A DNA stretch of 64,000 bases from Chitinophaga sp. sic0106 (GCF_019219075.1 NZ_JAHUWJ010000025.1:1-64000); one strand, 5' to 3'. Positions 16,260-24,981 are shown, counted from the stretch's first letter. Notes: generated by a model from the sequence alone, not told the origin. Numbers and translations are program-made.

Positions 16260-16267
16260 TATCTTTG
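16260..16267 (+). promoter_or_regulatory. Promoter -7 element before infA
   Basis: TATCTTTG, followed by CAGTCC, is an exact TAnnTTTG match 17 bp before the infA start. The upstream TTTG element is not obvious. It may boost infA and the genes after it separately from secY-map. Confidence 0.55.
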
Positions 16268-16284
16268 CAGTCCTAAAAATTTTT

Positions 16285-16503
16285 ATGGCAAAACAGGCAC
16301 TCATTAAGCAGGATGGAATAATATTAGAAGCCTTATCAAACGCTATGTTCCGTGTAAAACTGGAAAACGGGCACGAGATTCTGGCCACCATTTCTGGAAA
16401 GATGAGAATGCACTACATCCGCATTCTGCCAGGAGACAAGGTGGGGGTTGAAATGAGCCCGTACGATTTGTCAAGAGGCCGTATAATTTTCAGATACAAA
16501 TAA
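16285..16503 (+). CDS. infA: Translation initiation factor IF-1
   Basis: A 72-residue OB-fold protein ([60 protein letters not shown]). It occupies the A-site of the 30S subunit during initiation. Length and motifs are canonical; it has its own -7 element 17 bp upstream. Confidence 0.97.
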   Translation: MAKQALIKQDGIILEALSNAMFRVKLENGHEILATISGKMRMHYIRILPGDKVGVEMSPYDLSRGRIIFRYK

Positions 16504-16569
16504 GCGCGGGAGTAACGGTGAAGTCCGGAGAGACAAGTTTTAAATATAACCTTTTATAAATAAATCATC

Positions 16570-16686
16570 ATGAAGGTAAGAGCTGCAATCAAAAAAAGAA
16601 GTGCGGATTGTAAAATAGTTCGTAGAAAAGGTGTTCTGTTGGTGATCAACAAAAAGAACCCTCGCTTCAAACAACGTCAGGGGTAA
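16570..16686 (+). CDS. rpmJ: 50S ribosomal protein L36 (zinc-independent form)
   Basis: A 38-residue protein starting [10 protein letters not shown] and ending NPRFKQRQG. The canonical L36 binds zinc with C-x2-C, a third Cys and a His. Here only Cys14 remains; the other three positions are Ser11, Asn and Phe. The protein is therefore the C-minus form. It sits between infA and rpsM as usual. Confidence 0.95.
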   Translation: MKVRAAIKKRSADCKIVRRKGVLLVINKKNPRFKQRQG

Positions 16687-16746
16687 TTCAATTTCTTGAC
16701 GGAATTTGATTTTTTAATCAGAATCATATAAAAATAAAATAGAAAT

Positions 16747-17127
16747 ATGGCACGTATAGCCGGTATAGATCTTCCTAAAAATAAAAGAGGAGAAATTGGC
16801 CTCACCTATATTTTCGGTATAGGCCGTTCTACCGCCCAATATATCCTGAACAAGGCGGAAATTGATGTAAACAAAAAAGTGAAGGATTGGAACGATGATG
16901 AACAAGCTGCCATCCGTAACATTATCAACGGCGAGTTTAAGGTAGAGGGTCAGCTGCGTTCTGAGGTGCAAATGAATATCAAGCGTCTGCTGGATATCGC
17001 TTGTTACCGTGGTCTGCGTCACAGGAAAGGTTTACCGGTAAGAGGTCAGCGTACTCGTACCAACAGCCGTACTCGTAAGGGTAAACGTAAGACAGTGGCT
17101 GGTAAGAAAAAAGCAACTAAGAAATAA
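16747..17127 (+). CDS. rpsM: 30S ribosomal protein S13
   Basis: A 126-residue protein with [26 protein letters not shown], the helix-turn and the C-terminal signature [31 protein letters not shown], a basic tail that contacts P-site tRNA. S13 bridges to L5. Confidence 0.98.
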   Translation: MARIAGIDLPKNKRGEIGLTYIFGIGRSTAQYILNKAEIDVNKKVKDWNDDEQAAIRNIINGEFKVEGQLRSEVQMNIKRLLDIACYRGLRHRKGLPVRGQRTRTNSRTRKGKRKTVAGKKKATKK

Positions 17128-17239
17128 TAAATAAAATCCCAGGTTGAAATCCCGAATTCCAAGGTGAGGGGGTTTCAAGTGACACAATTGTTGTGTTGAT
17201 TTGGGATCTGGATTTCAATATTTGGAATTTAATATCATT

Positions 17240-17641
17240 ATGGCAAAAGCAACTAATACAAAAACTGCTGCTAATAAAAAGAGAGTAGTAAAGGTAGATA
17301 ACTACGGAGATGTTCATATCTCTGCTAGCTTTAACAATATCATTGTAAGCATTACCAATAAGCACGGTCAGGTTATCTCCTGGTCTTCCGCTGGTAAAAT
17401 GGGCTTCAGAGGTTCTAAAAAGAACACTCCATACGCAGCTCAGCTGGCTGCACAGGATGCTGCTAAAGTTGCTATGGACGCCGGTCTGAAAAGAGCAGAC
17501 GTATTTGTGAAAGGTCCGGGTGCTGGTCGTGAGAGCGCTATCCGTGCTATCGCAAACTCTGGTATCGAAGTGAGCATGATTAAAGACGTAACTCCTCTGC
17601 CTCATAACGGTTGCCGTCCTCCTAAGAAAAGAAGAGTGTAG
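17240..17641 (+). CDS. rpsK: 30S ribosomal protein S11
   Basis: A 133-residue protein with [43 protein letters not shown] and the end signature [19 protein letters not shown]. It forms the platform near the E-site. The ATG at 17240 is used; the frame is open further upstream, but those codons form no conserved sequence and the ATG gives the family length. Confidence 0.97.
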   Translation: MAKATNTKTAANKKRVVKVDNYGDVHISASFNNIIVSITNKHGQVISWSSAGKMGFRGSKKNTPYAAQLAAQDAAKVAMDAGLKRADVFVKGPGAGRESAIRAIANSGIEVSMIKDVTPLPHNGCRPPKKRRV

Positions 17642-17799
17642 GAATATATTATTACAGATTCCAGATACTGGTCAGGATATAACTGACTGGTGTCTGGACT
17701 TTGTAGTTTAATATTTTATAAACATGGGTGTATGATCAGGTTTTTAGATTTTTTGAAGAGCATACATCATTAACTAAAAAATCTTTATTATTTTCAATT

Positions 17800-18405
17800 A
17801 TGGCAAGGTACACAGGACCAAAGACCAAAATTTCCAGAATTTTTGGTGAACCCATTCTCGGTAATGGTAAGTATTTAGGTAAAAACAGCAACCCTCCGGG
17901 TCAGCATGGCGCAAACCGTAAACGTAAACAATTAGGCGAATACGCACTGCAGCTGAGAGAAAAACAGAAAGCAAAATACACTTACGGTGTACTGGAGCGT
18001 CAGTTCCGCAACCTGTTTGACGAGGCTAACCGCAGAAAAGGTGTTACTGGTGAGGTATTGATTAAATTACTGGAAGCTCGTCTGGACAACACCGTGTTCC
18101 GTCTGGGTATCGCTCCTTCCCGTCCTGCTGCTCGTCAGCTCGTGTCTCACAAACACATCACTGTTAACGGTATCCTGGTTAACACTCCTTCTTTCCAACT
18201 GAAACCAGGTGATACTGTATCCCTGAAGAACAAAACCGCAAACAATACCGCTCTGACCAGCGTTATCCGTGGTAAAAATCCTAAATTCAGCTGGCTGGAT
18301 TGGAACGAGAAAGAAATGAAAGGTACATTCATTGCTTATCCTGAGAGAGAGAGCGTTCCTGAGAATATCAAGGAACAACTGATTGTGGAATTGTATTCTA
18401 AGTAA
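17800..18405 (+). CDS. rpsD: 30S ribosomal protein S4
   Basis: A 201-residue S4 starting MARYTGPKTKISRIFGE with the S4 RNA-binding domain (LEARLDNTVFRLGIAPSRPAARQLVSHKHITVNG). It nucleates 30S assembly and affects accuracy. The N-terminal part has no Cys cluster, so it is the zinc-free form. The upstream in-frame ATG at 17728 would add 24 unrelated residues and was rejected. Confidence 0.97.
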   Translation: MARYTGPKTKISRIFGEPILGNGKYLGKNSNPPGQHGANRKRKQLGEYALQLREKQKAKYTYGVLERQFRNLFDEANRRKGVTGEVLIKLLEARLDNTVFRLGIAPSRPAARQLVSHKHITVNGILVNTPSFQLKPGDTVSLKNKTANNTALTSVIRGKNPKFSWLDWNEKEMKGTFIAYPERESVPENIKEQLIVELYSK

Positions 18406-18472
18406 TAAATACTAGTCCATGGCTTCGGCCATGGACTAACTTCATATTTAAACTCATAAATCTATCATATCA

Positions 18473-19468
18473 ATGGCAATTTTAAATTTCCAGAAACCTG
18501 ATAAGATCGTATTGCAGAAGTCTACCGACTTTGAAGCTCAATTCGAATTCCGACCATTAGAACCAGGTTATGCTGTGACTATCGGTAATGCGTTGCGTCG
18601 CGTGCTGTTGTCTTCTTTGGAGGGCTATGCCATTGTGGGTATTAAGATTGAAGGGGCTGATCACGAGTTCGCTACACTGAAAGGTGTTACCGAAGACGTT
18701 ACAGAAATTATCCTGAACCTGAAACAGGTTCGCTTCAAGAGAATTTCTGAAAATGATGTGACGAACGAAAAGATCACACTGTCAATCAAAGGTAAAACTG
18801 AGTTTCGTGCAGATATGATCGAAAAAGCTACCAGCGCTTTCCAGATCATGAACCCGGAATTACTCATCTGCACCCTCGATCCATCTGCTAAGATGGATAT
18901 CGAACTGACTATCGGTAAAGGCCGCGGTTACGTTCCTGCAGAAGAGAATAAACCTAAGGATGCAGTGTTTGGCTATATCGCCATCGACTCTATCTTTACG
19001 CCAATCAAAAACGTAAAGTACAGCATAGAAAATACCCGTGTGGAACAAAAAACCGACTATGAGAAACTGATCATGGAGGTTGTTACCGACGGTACTATTC
19101 ATCCTGAAGAAGCAGTGAAGCAAGCTTCCCGCATCCTCATCCAGCACCTGATGATCATCACCGATGAAAACATCAGCTTTGATACCAAAGACGCTGAAAA
19201 AGAAGATGTAGTGGACGAACAAACCCTGCAGCTCCGTAAGATACTGAAAACACCACTCGAAGATCTCGATCTGAGCGTACGTGCTTTCAACTGTCTGAAA
19301 GCAGCTAAAATCAACTCCCTGAGCGAACTGGTACAGTACGAACAGGAAGAACTGATGAAATTCAGAAACTTCGGTCAGAAATCTCTGAGCGAAATCGAAC
19401 AAGTGCTGGGCGAAAGAGGTCTGCACTTCGGTATGGACCTGTCCAAACTGAAACTCGACGAAGAATAA
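18473..19468 (+). CDS. rpoA: DNA-directed RNA polymerase subunit alpha
   Basis: This 331-residue protein has the N-terminal dimerisation domain ([28 protein letters not shown]) and the C-terminal domain from about residue 250 ([51 protein letters not shown]), which contacts UP elements and activators. A hairpin with a T-rich tail (19476-19519) separates it from rplQ. Confidence 0.98.
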   Translation: MAILNFQKPDKIVLQKSTDFEAQFEFRPLEPGYAVTIGNALRRVLLSSLEGYAIVGIKIEGADHEFATLKGVTEDVTEIILNLKQVRFKRISENDVTNEKITLSIKGKTEFRADMIEKATSAFQIMNPELLICTLDPSAKMDIELTIGKGRGYVPAEENKPKDAVFGYIAIDSIFTPIKNVKYSIENTRVEQKTDYEKLIMEVVTDGTIHPEEAVKQASRILIQHLMIITDENISFDTKDAEKEDVVDEQTLQLRKILKTPLEDLDLSVRAFNCLKAAKINSLSELVQYEQEELMKFRNFGQKSLSEIEQVLGERGLHFGMDLSKLKLDEE

Positions 19469-19475
19469 TCTTTAT

Positions 19476-19519
19476 ATCCCCTTTTCACCACAAATGTGAA
19501 GGGGATTCTTATTTTTTAT
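19476..19519 (+). terminator. Terminator-like hairpin between rpoA and rplQ
   Basis: ATCCCCTTTTCAC (19476-19488) pairs with GTGAAGGGGAT (19496-19506) and a T-rich tail (TCTTATTTTTTAT) follows. It may terminate part of the transcripts before rplQ. Confidence 0.6.
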
Positions 19520-19568
19520 AAAAGTACCCTGCAATTCCTGACACGGTGCAGGGGTAAAATCAAATGTC

Positions 19569-20063
19569 ATGCGTCACGGAGTTAAATTAAACAAATTAAG
19601 CAGAACAGCTGCACACCGCAAAAGCCTGATGTCTAACCTGGCTTGCGAACTGATCAGTCACAAACGTATCACCACCACTTTAGCGAAAGCTAAAGCGCTG
19701 CGCGTTTACGTTGAACCAATTCTGACCAGAGGTAAAGCCGACTCTACTCACAATCGTAGAATCGTTTTCTCTTACCTGCAAGACAAAGAGGCTATCAAAG
19801 AACTGTTCGGTGTTATCAGCGAAAAAATCGCTAACCGTCCTGGTGGATACACCCGTATCATTAAACTGGGTAAACGTGTAGGTGATAACGCTGAAGTAGC
19901 AATGATTGAACTGGTTGATTTCAACGAAATCTACGGTAAATCTGCCGCTGCTGATAAAGCTCCTGCTAAGAAAACACGCCGCGCTGGTGGTGCTAAGAAA
20001 AAAGCTGAAGATGAAGTTGCTCCTGCTGCTGATGCTTCAACTGAAGAAAAATCAGCTGAGTAA
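19569..20063 (+). CDS. rplQ: 50S ribosomal protein L17 with Ala/Lys/Glu-rich tail
   Basis: The 164-residue protein has the L17 core of about 118 residues ([45 protein letters not shown]). About 45 extra residues rich in Ala, Lys and Glu follow ([15 protein letters not shown]...EEKSAE). Such tails are common in Bacteroidota L17. It ends the cluster, followed by a terminator at 20090-20120. Confidence 0.97.
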   Translation: MRHGVKLNKLSRTAAHRKSLMSNLACELISHKRITTTLAKAKALRVYVEPILTRGKADSTHNRRIVFSYLQDKEAIKELFGVISEKIANRPGGYTRIIKLGKRVGDNAEVAMIELVDFNEIYGKSAAADKAPAKKTRRAGGAKKKAEDEVAPAADASTEEKSAE

Positions 20064-20089
20064 TTTATTCAATAGATTACAATATTTTG

Positions 20090-20120
20090 AAAGGCCTCGC
20101 ATTGCGAGGCCTTTCTGCTT
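20090..20120 (+). terminator. Terminator of the ribosomal protein cluster
   Basis: AAAGGCCTCGC (20090-20100) pairs perfectly with GCGAGGCCTTT (20104-20114); the tail is CTGCTTTA. The stem is strong and the T run modest. Confidence 0.7.
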
Positions 20121-20205
20121 TATGACAGCTAACATCTCCCTAAATATATTTATAAAAAATTGTATATTTAGCCCACTGAATAGACCATAAAACCTGACCG
20201 TCCCT

Positions 20206-21033
20206 ATGAAATACCTGATTTGTGAAAACTGTCAGCATCCTAATGTTATGAAGTCGGAATACCAGACTTTCTGTGAATCATGTGGAAAAAAATTTCAAAC
20301 CACTTTTGCTGAATGGCGCCAATCACATCCCATGGCCAGTTTCGAAGAATTTCAGCAAACCGTTGGTGTCTCCATCAAAGCCCCCAGGAAAAATATACTC
20401 ACCGCATGGGTAAACAGGCAAATGCAGCCACAAAACCGGGGGAAGGTAATTATCTTCTTTACCCTGCTGTTTATCTGTATCGCCGGCGCAGGGACACTCT
20501 TCGGGAAAAGAGCCGTATATACGCTCCTGTACCCTAAAGTGCCTAAATCAAGCCTGTATGCCACCTGGCACACGGCTACCATAGGTCGCCACGCCCTGGA
20601 AATCAGTACGCCCCTCAAATTATGGGTGCACGACCAGCCTCTGAAACCGGAAGAAGCCAACGAGGTGGAATACTCGAAAACATATAGAAATGAAGACGGC
20701 GGCGGGGTTCAAATAGCAGTCAACCTTCGCAACTACAAGCCGGGAGCTGATAATTCCCTGGAAACTGCCGTCAGTACCAGCCACAAAGCCCTGCAGGAGG
20801 GCGGATTGGTAACAGATATTCAATGTAAATCAGTTCCGGTGTTAATTTCTGGCCTGCAGGGAGCCCTGGAGGAAGGCAGCTACCTTTATAAAGGCGCTAT
20901 CAAGCTCAGCTTCTCAAATCTGGTAGTAGTGCGGGAAAGTAGCCGCTGGCAAATACATATCAACTATCGCGACGACGATCCGGTAGGGCAGGAAGTAGCC
21001 GGCCGGGTACTAAAATCTGTTAAAATTAAATAG
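20206..21033 (+). CDS. Zinc-ribbon single-pass membrane protein, function unknown
   Basis: A 275-residue protein with an N-terminal zinc ribbon (Cys6-x2-Cys9 and Cys23-x2-Cys26), a short cytosolic linker, one membrane helix at about residues 80-99 (VIIFFTLLFICIAGAGTLFG) and a C-terminal domain of about 165 residues that is probably periplasmic. I do not recognise the C-terminal domain; it is mixed alpha/beta with no Cys pair or obvious catalytic motif. The gene lies alone between the L17 terminator and the carA promoter. The layout resembles small zinc-ribbon sensors or envelope-stress proteins, but function is not established. Confidence 0.6.
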   Translation: MKYLICENCQHPNVMKSEYQTFCESCGKKFQTTFAEWRQSHPMASFEEFQQTVGVSIKAPRKNILTAWVNRQMQPQNRGKVIIFFTLLFICIAGAGTLFGKRAVYTLLYPKVPKSSLYATWHTATIGRHALEISTPLKLWVHDQPLKPEEANEVEYSKTYRNEDGGGVQIAVNLRNYKPGADNSLETAVSTSHKALQEGGLVTDIQCKSVPVLISGLQGALEEGSYLYKGAIKLSFSNLVVVRESSRWQIHINYRDDDPVGQEVAGRVLKSVKIK

Positions 21034-21082
21034 CAATTTCAAATCTGAGATAAAAAAATCTGGAATTAAGGCTTGCATTTCA

Positions 21083-21090
21083 TAACTTTG
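21083..21090 (+). promoter_or_regulatory. Promoter -7 element of carA
   Basis: TAACTTTG followed by CACGG matches TAnnTTTG. The start point would be near 21097, only about ten bases before the attenuator-like hairpin. Confidence 0.55.
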
Positions 21091-21106
21091 CACGGTTTTT
21101 TATCCG

Positions 21107-21142
21107 AACCTTCCTGGGCACAAGCCCTCGAAGGTTTTTTTT
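21107..21142 (+). terminator. Attenuator-like terminator in the carA leader
   Basis: AACCTTC (21107-21113) pairs with GAAGGTT (21130-21136), with an inner GGGC (21116-21119)/GCCC (21124-21127) stem and eight T at the 3' end. It lies between the -7 element and the carA start, so readthrough is needed for carA expression from this promoter. Confidence 0.65.
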
Positions 21143-21171
21143 AAAAAAATAAAACAAGACAGATACCAGAA

Positions 21172-22284
21172 ATGCCTCAGACAAGAACCATCCAACCTGC
21201 CATACTGCTGTTAGACGACGGTACGGTTTTTCAGGGAAAAGCTTTTGGGAAAATTGGCACTGCTGCCGGTGAGTTAGCTTTCAATACCGGTATGACGGGT
21301 TACCAGGAAGTGTTTACAGACCCTTCCTACAAAGGACAGGTCCTTATTATGAACAATTGCTACATCGGTAACTACGGCACCAAGACGGATGACGTAGAAA
21401 GTAGCACTGTTAAGATCAGTGGTCTGATCGCTAAGAACATCGCTTATAACTATTCCAGAAAGATGGCCGACGAATCCCTGGAGAAGTTCCTGGCAGATAA
21501 CAACCTGGTAGCGATCTATGATGTAGACACCCGCGCGCTGGTTTCTCATATCCGCAGCAAAGGTGCTATGAACTGCATCATTTCCTCCGAGATCCTGGAC
21601 GTAGCACAACTGAAAGCTGAACTGGCAAAGGTTCCTTCCATGGAAGGCCTCGCACTCAGCCAGGAAGTTTCTACCAAAGAAGCCTACACCGTAGGTGATC
21701 CGGAAGCAGCTATCCGCATCGCAGTAATGGACAATGGCGTAAAGCGTAACATGCTGAAATGCCTGTCTGAAAAAGGTGCTTACCTGAAAGTATTCCCTAC
21801 AGACACCAAATTTGAAGTAACGGAAGAATTCAAGCCTAACGCTTACTTTATCTCTAACGGTCCTGGCGATCCTGCTCCGCTGAAATACGCCATTGATACC
21901 GTAAAACAGATCCTGGCGGCTGAAAAGCCCCTGTTCGGTATCTGCCTCGGTCATCAGTTGCTGGCACTGGCGCATGATATCCCAACTTACAAAATGCACC
22001 ACGGTCACCGCGGCCTGAACCATCCGGTGAAAAATCTGAAAACCGGTTTATGTGAAATTACCACCCAAAACCACGGTTTTGCTGTGGACGGGAAAGCAGT
22101 TGAAGCTAATCCGAATGTGGAAGTAACACACATCAACCTGAACGACAACACCGTAGAAGGTATCCGCATCAAAAACAAGCCGGCATTTTCCGTGCAATAC
22201 CACCCTGAGTCTACTCCGGGCCCACACGACAGCCGTTACCTGTTTGATGACTTCTTCACCATGATCAAAGCTAACATGCAGTAA
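21172..22284 (+). CDS. carA: Carbamoyl-phosphate synthase small subunit
   Basis: A 370-residue glutamine amidotransferase subunit that hydrolyses glutamine and passes ammonia to CarB for carbamoyl phosphate (arginine and pyrimidine synthesis). The N-terminal CarA domain is recognisable (GTVFQGKAFGKIGTAAGELAFNTGMTGYQEVFTDPSY). The class I amidotransferase domain follows with the nucleophile Cys in FGICLGHQLLA and the His-Glu pair in VQYHPESTPGP. carB is not nearby. The leader contains a terminator hairpin. Confidence 0.96.
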   Translation: MPQTRTIQPAILLLDDGTVFQGKAFGKIGTAAGELAFNTGMTGYQEVFTDPSYKGQVLIMNNCYIGNYGTKTDDVESSTVKISGLIAKNIAYNYSRKMADESLEKFLADNNLVAIYDVDTRALVSHIRSKGAMNCIISSEILDVAQLKAELAKVPSMEGLALSQEVSTKEAYTVGDPEAAIRIAVMDNGVKRNMLKCLSEKGAYLKVFPTDTKFEVTEEFKPNAYFISNGPGDPAPLKYAIDTVKQILAAEKPLFGICLGHQLLALAHDIPTYKMHHGHRGLNHPVKNLKTGLCEITTQNHGFAVDGKAVEANPNVEVTHINLNDNTVEGIRIKNKPAFSVQYHPESTPGPHDSRYLFDDFFTMIKANMQ

Positions 22285-22320
22285 TTATTGCTGTTAGTAC
22301 AGATATTTTCTTTTTGAGAG

Positions 22321-22352
22321 TCCCTTCGCGGTTGCGCGAGGGGATTTTTTTT
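22321..22352 (+). terminator. Rho-independent terminator after carA
   Basis: TCCCTTCGCG (22321-22330) pairs with CGCGAGGGGA (22335-22344, one G-U) and eight T follow. Confidence 0.85.
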
Positions 22353-22404
22353 GCAGAATCCTCATACCTATCCTGTCATAACTGGAAATTGATATTATAC
22401 GAAG

Positions 22405-22457
22405 ACGGTCCCGAAGAATCGGGACCGTTGCATTTTAAAATTCCACGTTATGAAAAC
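22405..22457 (+). repeat. Hairpin plus conserved tail, copy 1
   Basis: ACGGTCCCGA (22405-22414) and TCGGGACCGT (22419-22428) form a perfect 10-bp stem with a 4-nt loop. After a short AT-rich spacer comes ATTCCACGTTATGAAAA (to 22457). The tail is identical in copy 2, 230 bp downstream. The ATG in this tail opens a 36-codon frame (22451-22561) that has no counterpart in copy 2, where the frame closes after three codons, so coding is unlikely. Confidence 0.7.
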
Positions 22458-22635
22458 AAACGAAAAATATCACCATGCCGAAGCACGGATATGTTCCGCC
22501 GTTTTATTACATAACAATATTATAAAAAAAACATGTGCAATAAGTAAAAGGAGTTGGTAATTTTTTCGAAATCGGGTCAAAAAGCGACAAAAACGCAATA
22601 ATCAGGGACGAAATCAGGGTTTAGGGCAAAAAAAT

Positions 22636-22686
22636 ACGGCTCTGTGATCAGAGCCGTTTGCCTTTATAAATTCCACGTTATGAAAA
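22636..22686 (+). repeat. Hairpin plus conserved tail, copy 2
   Basis: ACGGCTCTG (22636-22644) and CAGAGCCGT (22649-22657) form a 9-bp stem, followed by TTTGCCTTTATAA and then the same ATTCCACGTTATGAAAA as copy 1. Stem ends ACGG/CCGT are kept while the inner pairs differ between copies but remain paired. Confidence 0.7.
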
Positions 22687-23061
22687 ACTGATACAAAAAT
22701 ACGATATTTTGCTAAAACGTTTTAGTTAAACTTTGTTTTTTTACAGATTGTTGATAATTCAATCTTGTAATTGTAATCCAAAGGTCGGACCAAAAGAACG
22801 TTTTGAAAAATTCTGCAGGTTAAATTATTCTTAAACAAGTTTAGATTTTGCAGAATTGATCGTATATGTAAATATTTTTATGTTTGGTTGTTTTTGATTT
22901 TTTCGTTGTTTCTGTATCAAATATACGAAACAAAAATCGAAAATTGCAAGAGGTAGGCCTAAAAAAAATGAGTTTTTGGATAAAAAACAATATATAAAAT
23001 TTATTATAATGTATTTTGTGCTCTTTTTTTAATGCTAACCTCCTGCAGTCGTGTTTTTTTA
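22687..23061 (+). other. AT-rich non-coding stretch between carA and the aminotransferase
   Basis: No gene is supported. A 14-bp perfect palindrome CTAAAACGTTTTAG (22712-22725) has the central CG typical of LacI-family operators. A 9-bp inverted repeat AATTCTGCA (22809-22817) with TGCAGAATT (22849-22857) lies further on. Confidence 0.5.
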
Positions 23062-24261
23062 TTAGATAGCCGTACGGCCAGGATATACTTTTAAAGCCTC
23101 CGCCAGGCAATTCATCGCACCACGGATATCCTCCAGATTCAATACATAGGCCAGTCGTACCTCGTTTTTACCAAGGCCGGCAGTAGCGTAGAACCCGGTA
23201 GCTGGCGCCATCATAACGGTTTGACCCTCATGCTGGAAGTTTTCCAGAATCCACTGGCAGAATTTATCGGAATCGTCAATAGGCAACTGCGCCATCGCGT
23301 AAAATGCACCACCAGGATTAGGGCAGAACACACCCGGAATCTCGTTGAGCATTTTTACAAGGAGGTCGCGGCGACTCTGGTACTCCGCTTTAATGCCGTC
23401 AAAATAATCAGCAGGCAGATCCACAGCCGCTTCACCGGCAATTTGCGCAAAGGAAGGAGGACTCAGACGCGCCTGTGCAAACTTCATGGTAGCATCCAGC
23501 ACTTCCTGGTTTTTGGTTACAAATGCACCTATACGGCCACCACAAGCACTGTAGCGCTTAGAAATGGTATCCATCAGGATTACATTGTTGTCCATGCCTT
23601 CCAGGTTGGCAGCGCTGAAATGTTTGCCACTGTAGCAAAACTCGCGGTATGCCTCATCAGAAAACAGGTACAGGTTGTGTTTCAGACACAGGGTTTTTAA
23701 AACCTCCATCTCCGCCTGGCTGTACAGGTAACCAGTTGGGTTATTAGGGTTACAGATCAGGATCGCTTTGGTGCGCGGAGTAATCGCTTTTTCGAAATCC
23801 TCCATGGCAGGCAAGGCAAACCCAGTGCTGATATTTGCAGTAATAGTTTTGATTTTTACCTCTGCTTCAACGGCAAACCCATTGTAGTTCGCATAAAACG
23901 GCTCAGGAACAATGATTTCATCCCCTGGATCCAGGCAGGCCATGAAGGCAAACAGGATAGCTTCAGAACCACCTGTGGTTACAATAATCTGGTTGTGATT
24001 CACTTCGATATCGAAGCGCTTGTAATATTCCACCAGTTTGCGGCGGTAACTTTCATTGCCGGCGCTGTGACTGTATTCCAGAATTTTAAAATCAGAATGA
24101 CGTACCGCATCCAGGATTTGTTTTGGTGTTTCAATGTCCGGCTGACCGATGTTAAGGTGATATACCTTTACACCTTTTTTCTTTGCTGCTTCAGCAAAAG
24201 GGACAAGTTTTCTGATAGGAGAGGGCGGCATAACCTTTCCTCTCTGGCTAATGGTAGGCAT
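23062..24261 (-). CDS. PLP-dependent aminotransferase, class I (aspartate aminotransferase type)
   Basis: A 399-residue fold-type I enzyme that transfers amino groups between amino and 2-oxo acids. Visible motifs are LNIGQPDIETPKQIL near the start, TTGGSEAILFAF, CNPNNPTG, the SDEAY segment, the PLP lysine in MDTISKRYSACGGRIG and the C-terminal Arg region NEVRLAYVLN. I chose the ATG at 24261 (MPTISQRGKVMPPSPIRKL) over the in-frame ATG at 24324 because the promoter element TATCTTTG at 24288-24295 lies inside that longer extension. Substrate is not fixed by sequence; aspartate, aromatic or branched-chain amino acids are possible. Confidence 0.85.
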   Translation of the reverse strand: MPTISQRGKVMPPSPIRKLVPFAEAAKKKGVKVYHLNIGQPDIETPKQILDAVRHSDFKILEYSHSAGNESYRRKLVEYYKRFDIEVNHNQIIVTTGGSEAILFAFMACLDPGDEIIVPEPFYANYNGFAVEAEVKIKTITANISTGFALPAMEDFEKAITPRTKAILICNPNNPTGYLYSQAEMEVLKTLCLKHNLYLFSDEAYREFCYSGKHFSAANLEGMDNNVILMDTISKRYSACGGRIGAFVTKNQEVLDATMKFAQARLSPPSFAQIAGEAAVDLPADYFDGIKAEYQSRRDLLVKMLNEIPGVFCPNPGGAFYAMAQLPIDDSDKFCQWILENFQHEGQTVMMAPATGFYATAGLGKNEVRLAYVLNLEDIRGAMNCLAEALKVYPGRTAI

Positions 24262-24287
24262 ATAATTGTTTTGATTCTTTTGCGTTG

Positions 24288-24295
24288 CAAAGATA
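24288..24295 (-). promoter_or_regulatory. Promoter -7 element of the aminotransferase gene
   Basis: Read on the minus strand the sequence is TATCTTTG, an exact TAnnTTTG, 26 bp before the chosen start codon. It decides the start choice. Confidence 0.6.
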
Positions 24296-24334
24296 GGTGA
24301 ATTAGATGTCTGGATATCAAACATACAGGCAACA

Positions 24335-24367
24335 AAAAAGCCTTACAGACTATCTGTAAGGCTTTTT
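24335..24367 (-). terminator. Terminator after the DUF1573 gene
   Basis: AAAAAGCCTTACAGA and TCTGTAAGGCTTTTT form a perfect 15-bp palindromic stem with a 3-nt loop. On the minus strand the T run extends to TTTTTT. Confidence 0.85.
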
Positions 24368-24387
24368 CTATGAAGAAATAACTTGTG

Positions 24388-24783
24388 TTATTTGCTGGAT
24401 GGACTTCCTACTGTACCAGTCAGATGCAGTTCTTTGTCTGAATCCACTCCTCTGAATTTAACCCAGATAGTTTTGTTTTGCTGGCCGATGCTGCTCGCGT
24501 TGTAGCTGGCAGTCACCTTGCCTTTTTTGCCAGGGAGAATTGGTTCACTCGTCCATTTTGGAGTAGTGCAACCGCAGCTCGCTCGCGCCGCTTCAATTAA
24601 TACTGGTTCTTTGGAGATGTTAGTGAATTCGAAATCAACTGTTACCGGCTTGTTCAGATCGGTTTTGCCGAAATCAATGGTTTCTTTCGCGAATTTAACC
24701 TTCGCGTCAGCAGGATTTTGTTGTGCCCAGAGAGCTGTTGAGATCAACAGAGTTGCAAATAGGGATAGAAGAAACTTTTTCAT
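24388..24783 (-). CDS. DUF1573 periplasmic protein
   Basis: A 131-residue exported protein: signal peptide MKKFLLSLFATLLISTALWA, then one immunoglobulin-like DUF1573 domain (AKVKFAKETIDFGKTDLNKPVTVDFEFTNISKEPVLIEAARASCGCTTPKW...GKVTASYNASS). The CGCT motif is typical of the family; its two Cys may bind metal or form a disulfide. The role of single-domain DUF1573 proteins is unknown; they are common in Bacteroidota, where related repeats form surface Ig-like stacks. It is transcribed alone and ends at a strong terminator. Confidence 0.85.
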   Translation of the reverse strand: MKKFLLSLFATLLISTALWAQQNPADAKVKFAKETIDFGKTDLNKPVTVDFEFTNISKEPVLIEAARASCGCTTPKWTSEPILPGKKGKVTASYNASSIGQQNKTIWVKFRGVDSDKELHLTGTVGSPSSK

Positions 24784-24956
24784 TTTATACTGGTTTTAAA
24801 TGCGACTGGTTAAAAAAAATAAATTTTTCCAAGTTCTCAGACAAATTTACGGCCAAAAACTGTTTGTTACCTAACAAATTATTAAATTCTTATTAAAAAA
24901 ATCAGATTATTTTAAATATGAATTTTACAGGCATTCCCGAACTGTATAATTAACCT

Positions 24957-24964
24957 TACTTTTG
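24957..24964 (+). promoter_or_regulatory. Promoter -7 element of the E1 gene
   Basis: TACTTTTG matches TAnnTTTG and lies 17 bp before the first ATG. The start point near 24971 would leave about 11 nt of leader for ATG 24982, or 35 nt for the next ATG at 25006. Confidence 0.5.
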
Positions 24965-24981
24965 TACTTTAACCATGAGGC

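Noticed and set aside
22451-22561. 36-codon frame starting in the conserved tail of hairpin copy 1
   Set aside because: In copy 2 the same ATG is followed by a stop after three codons, so conservation is of the nucleotide tail, not of a peptide.
24262-24324. Longer start for the aminotransferase
   Set aside because: The TATCTTTG promoter element lies inside this extension, and the extra residues are not conserved in the family.
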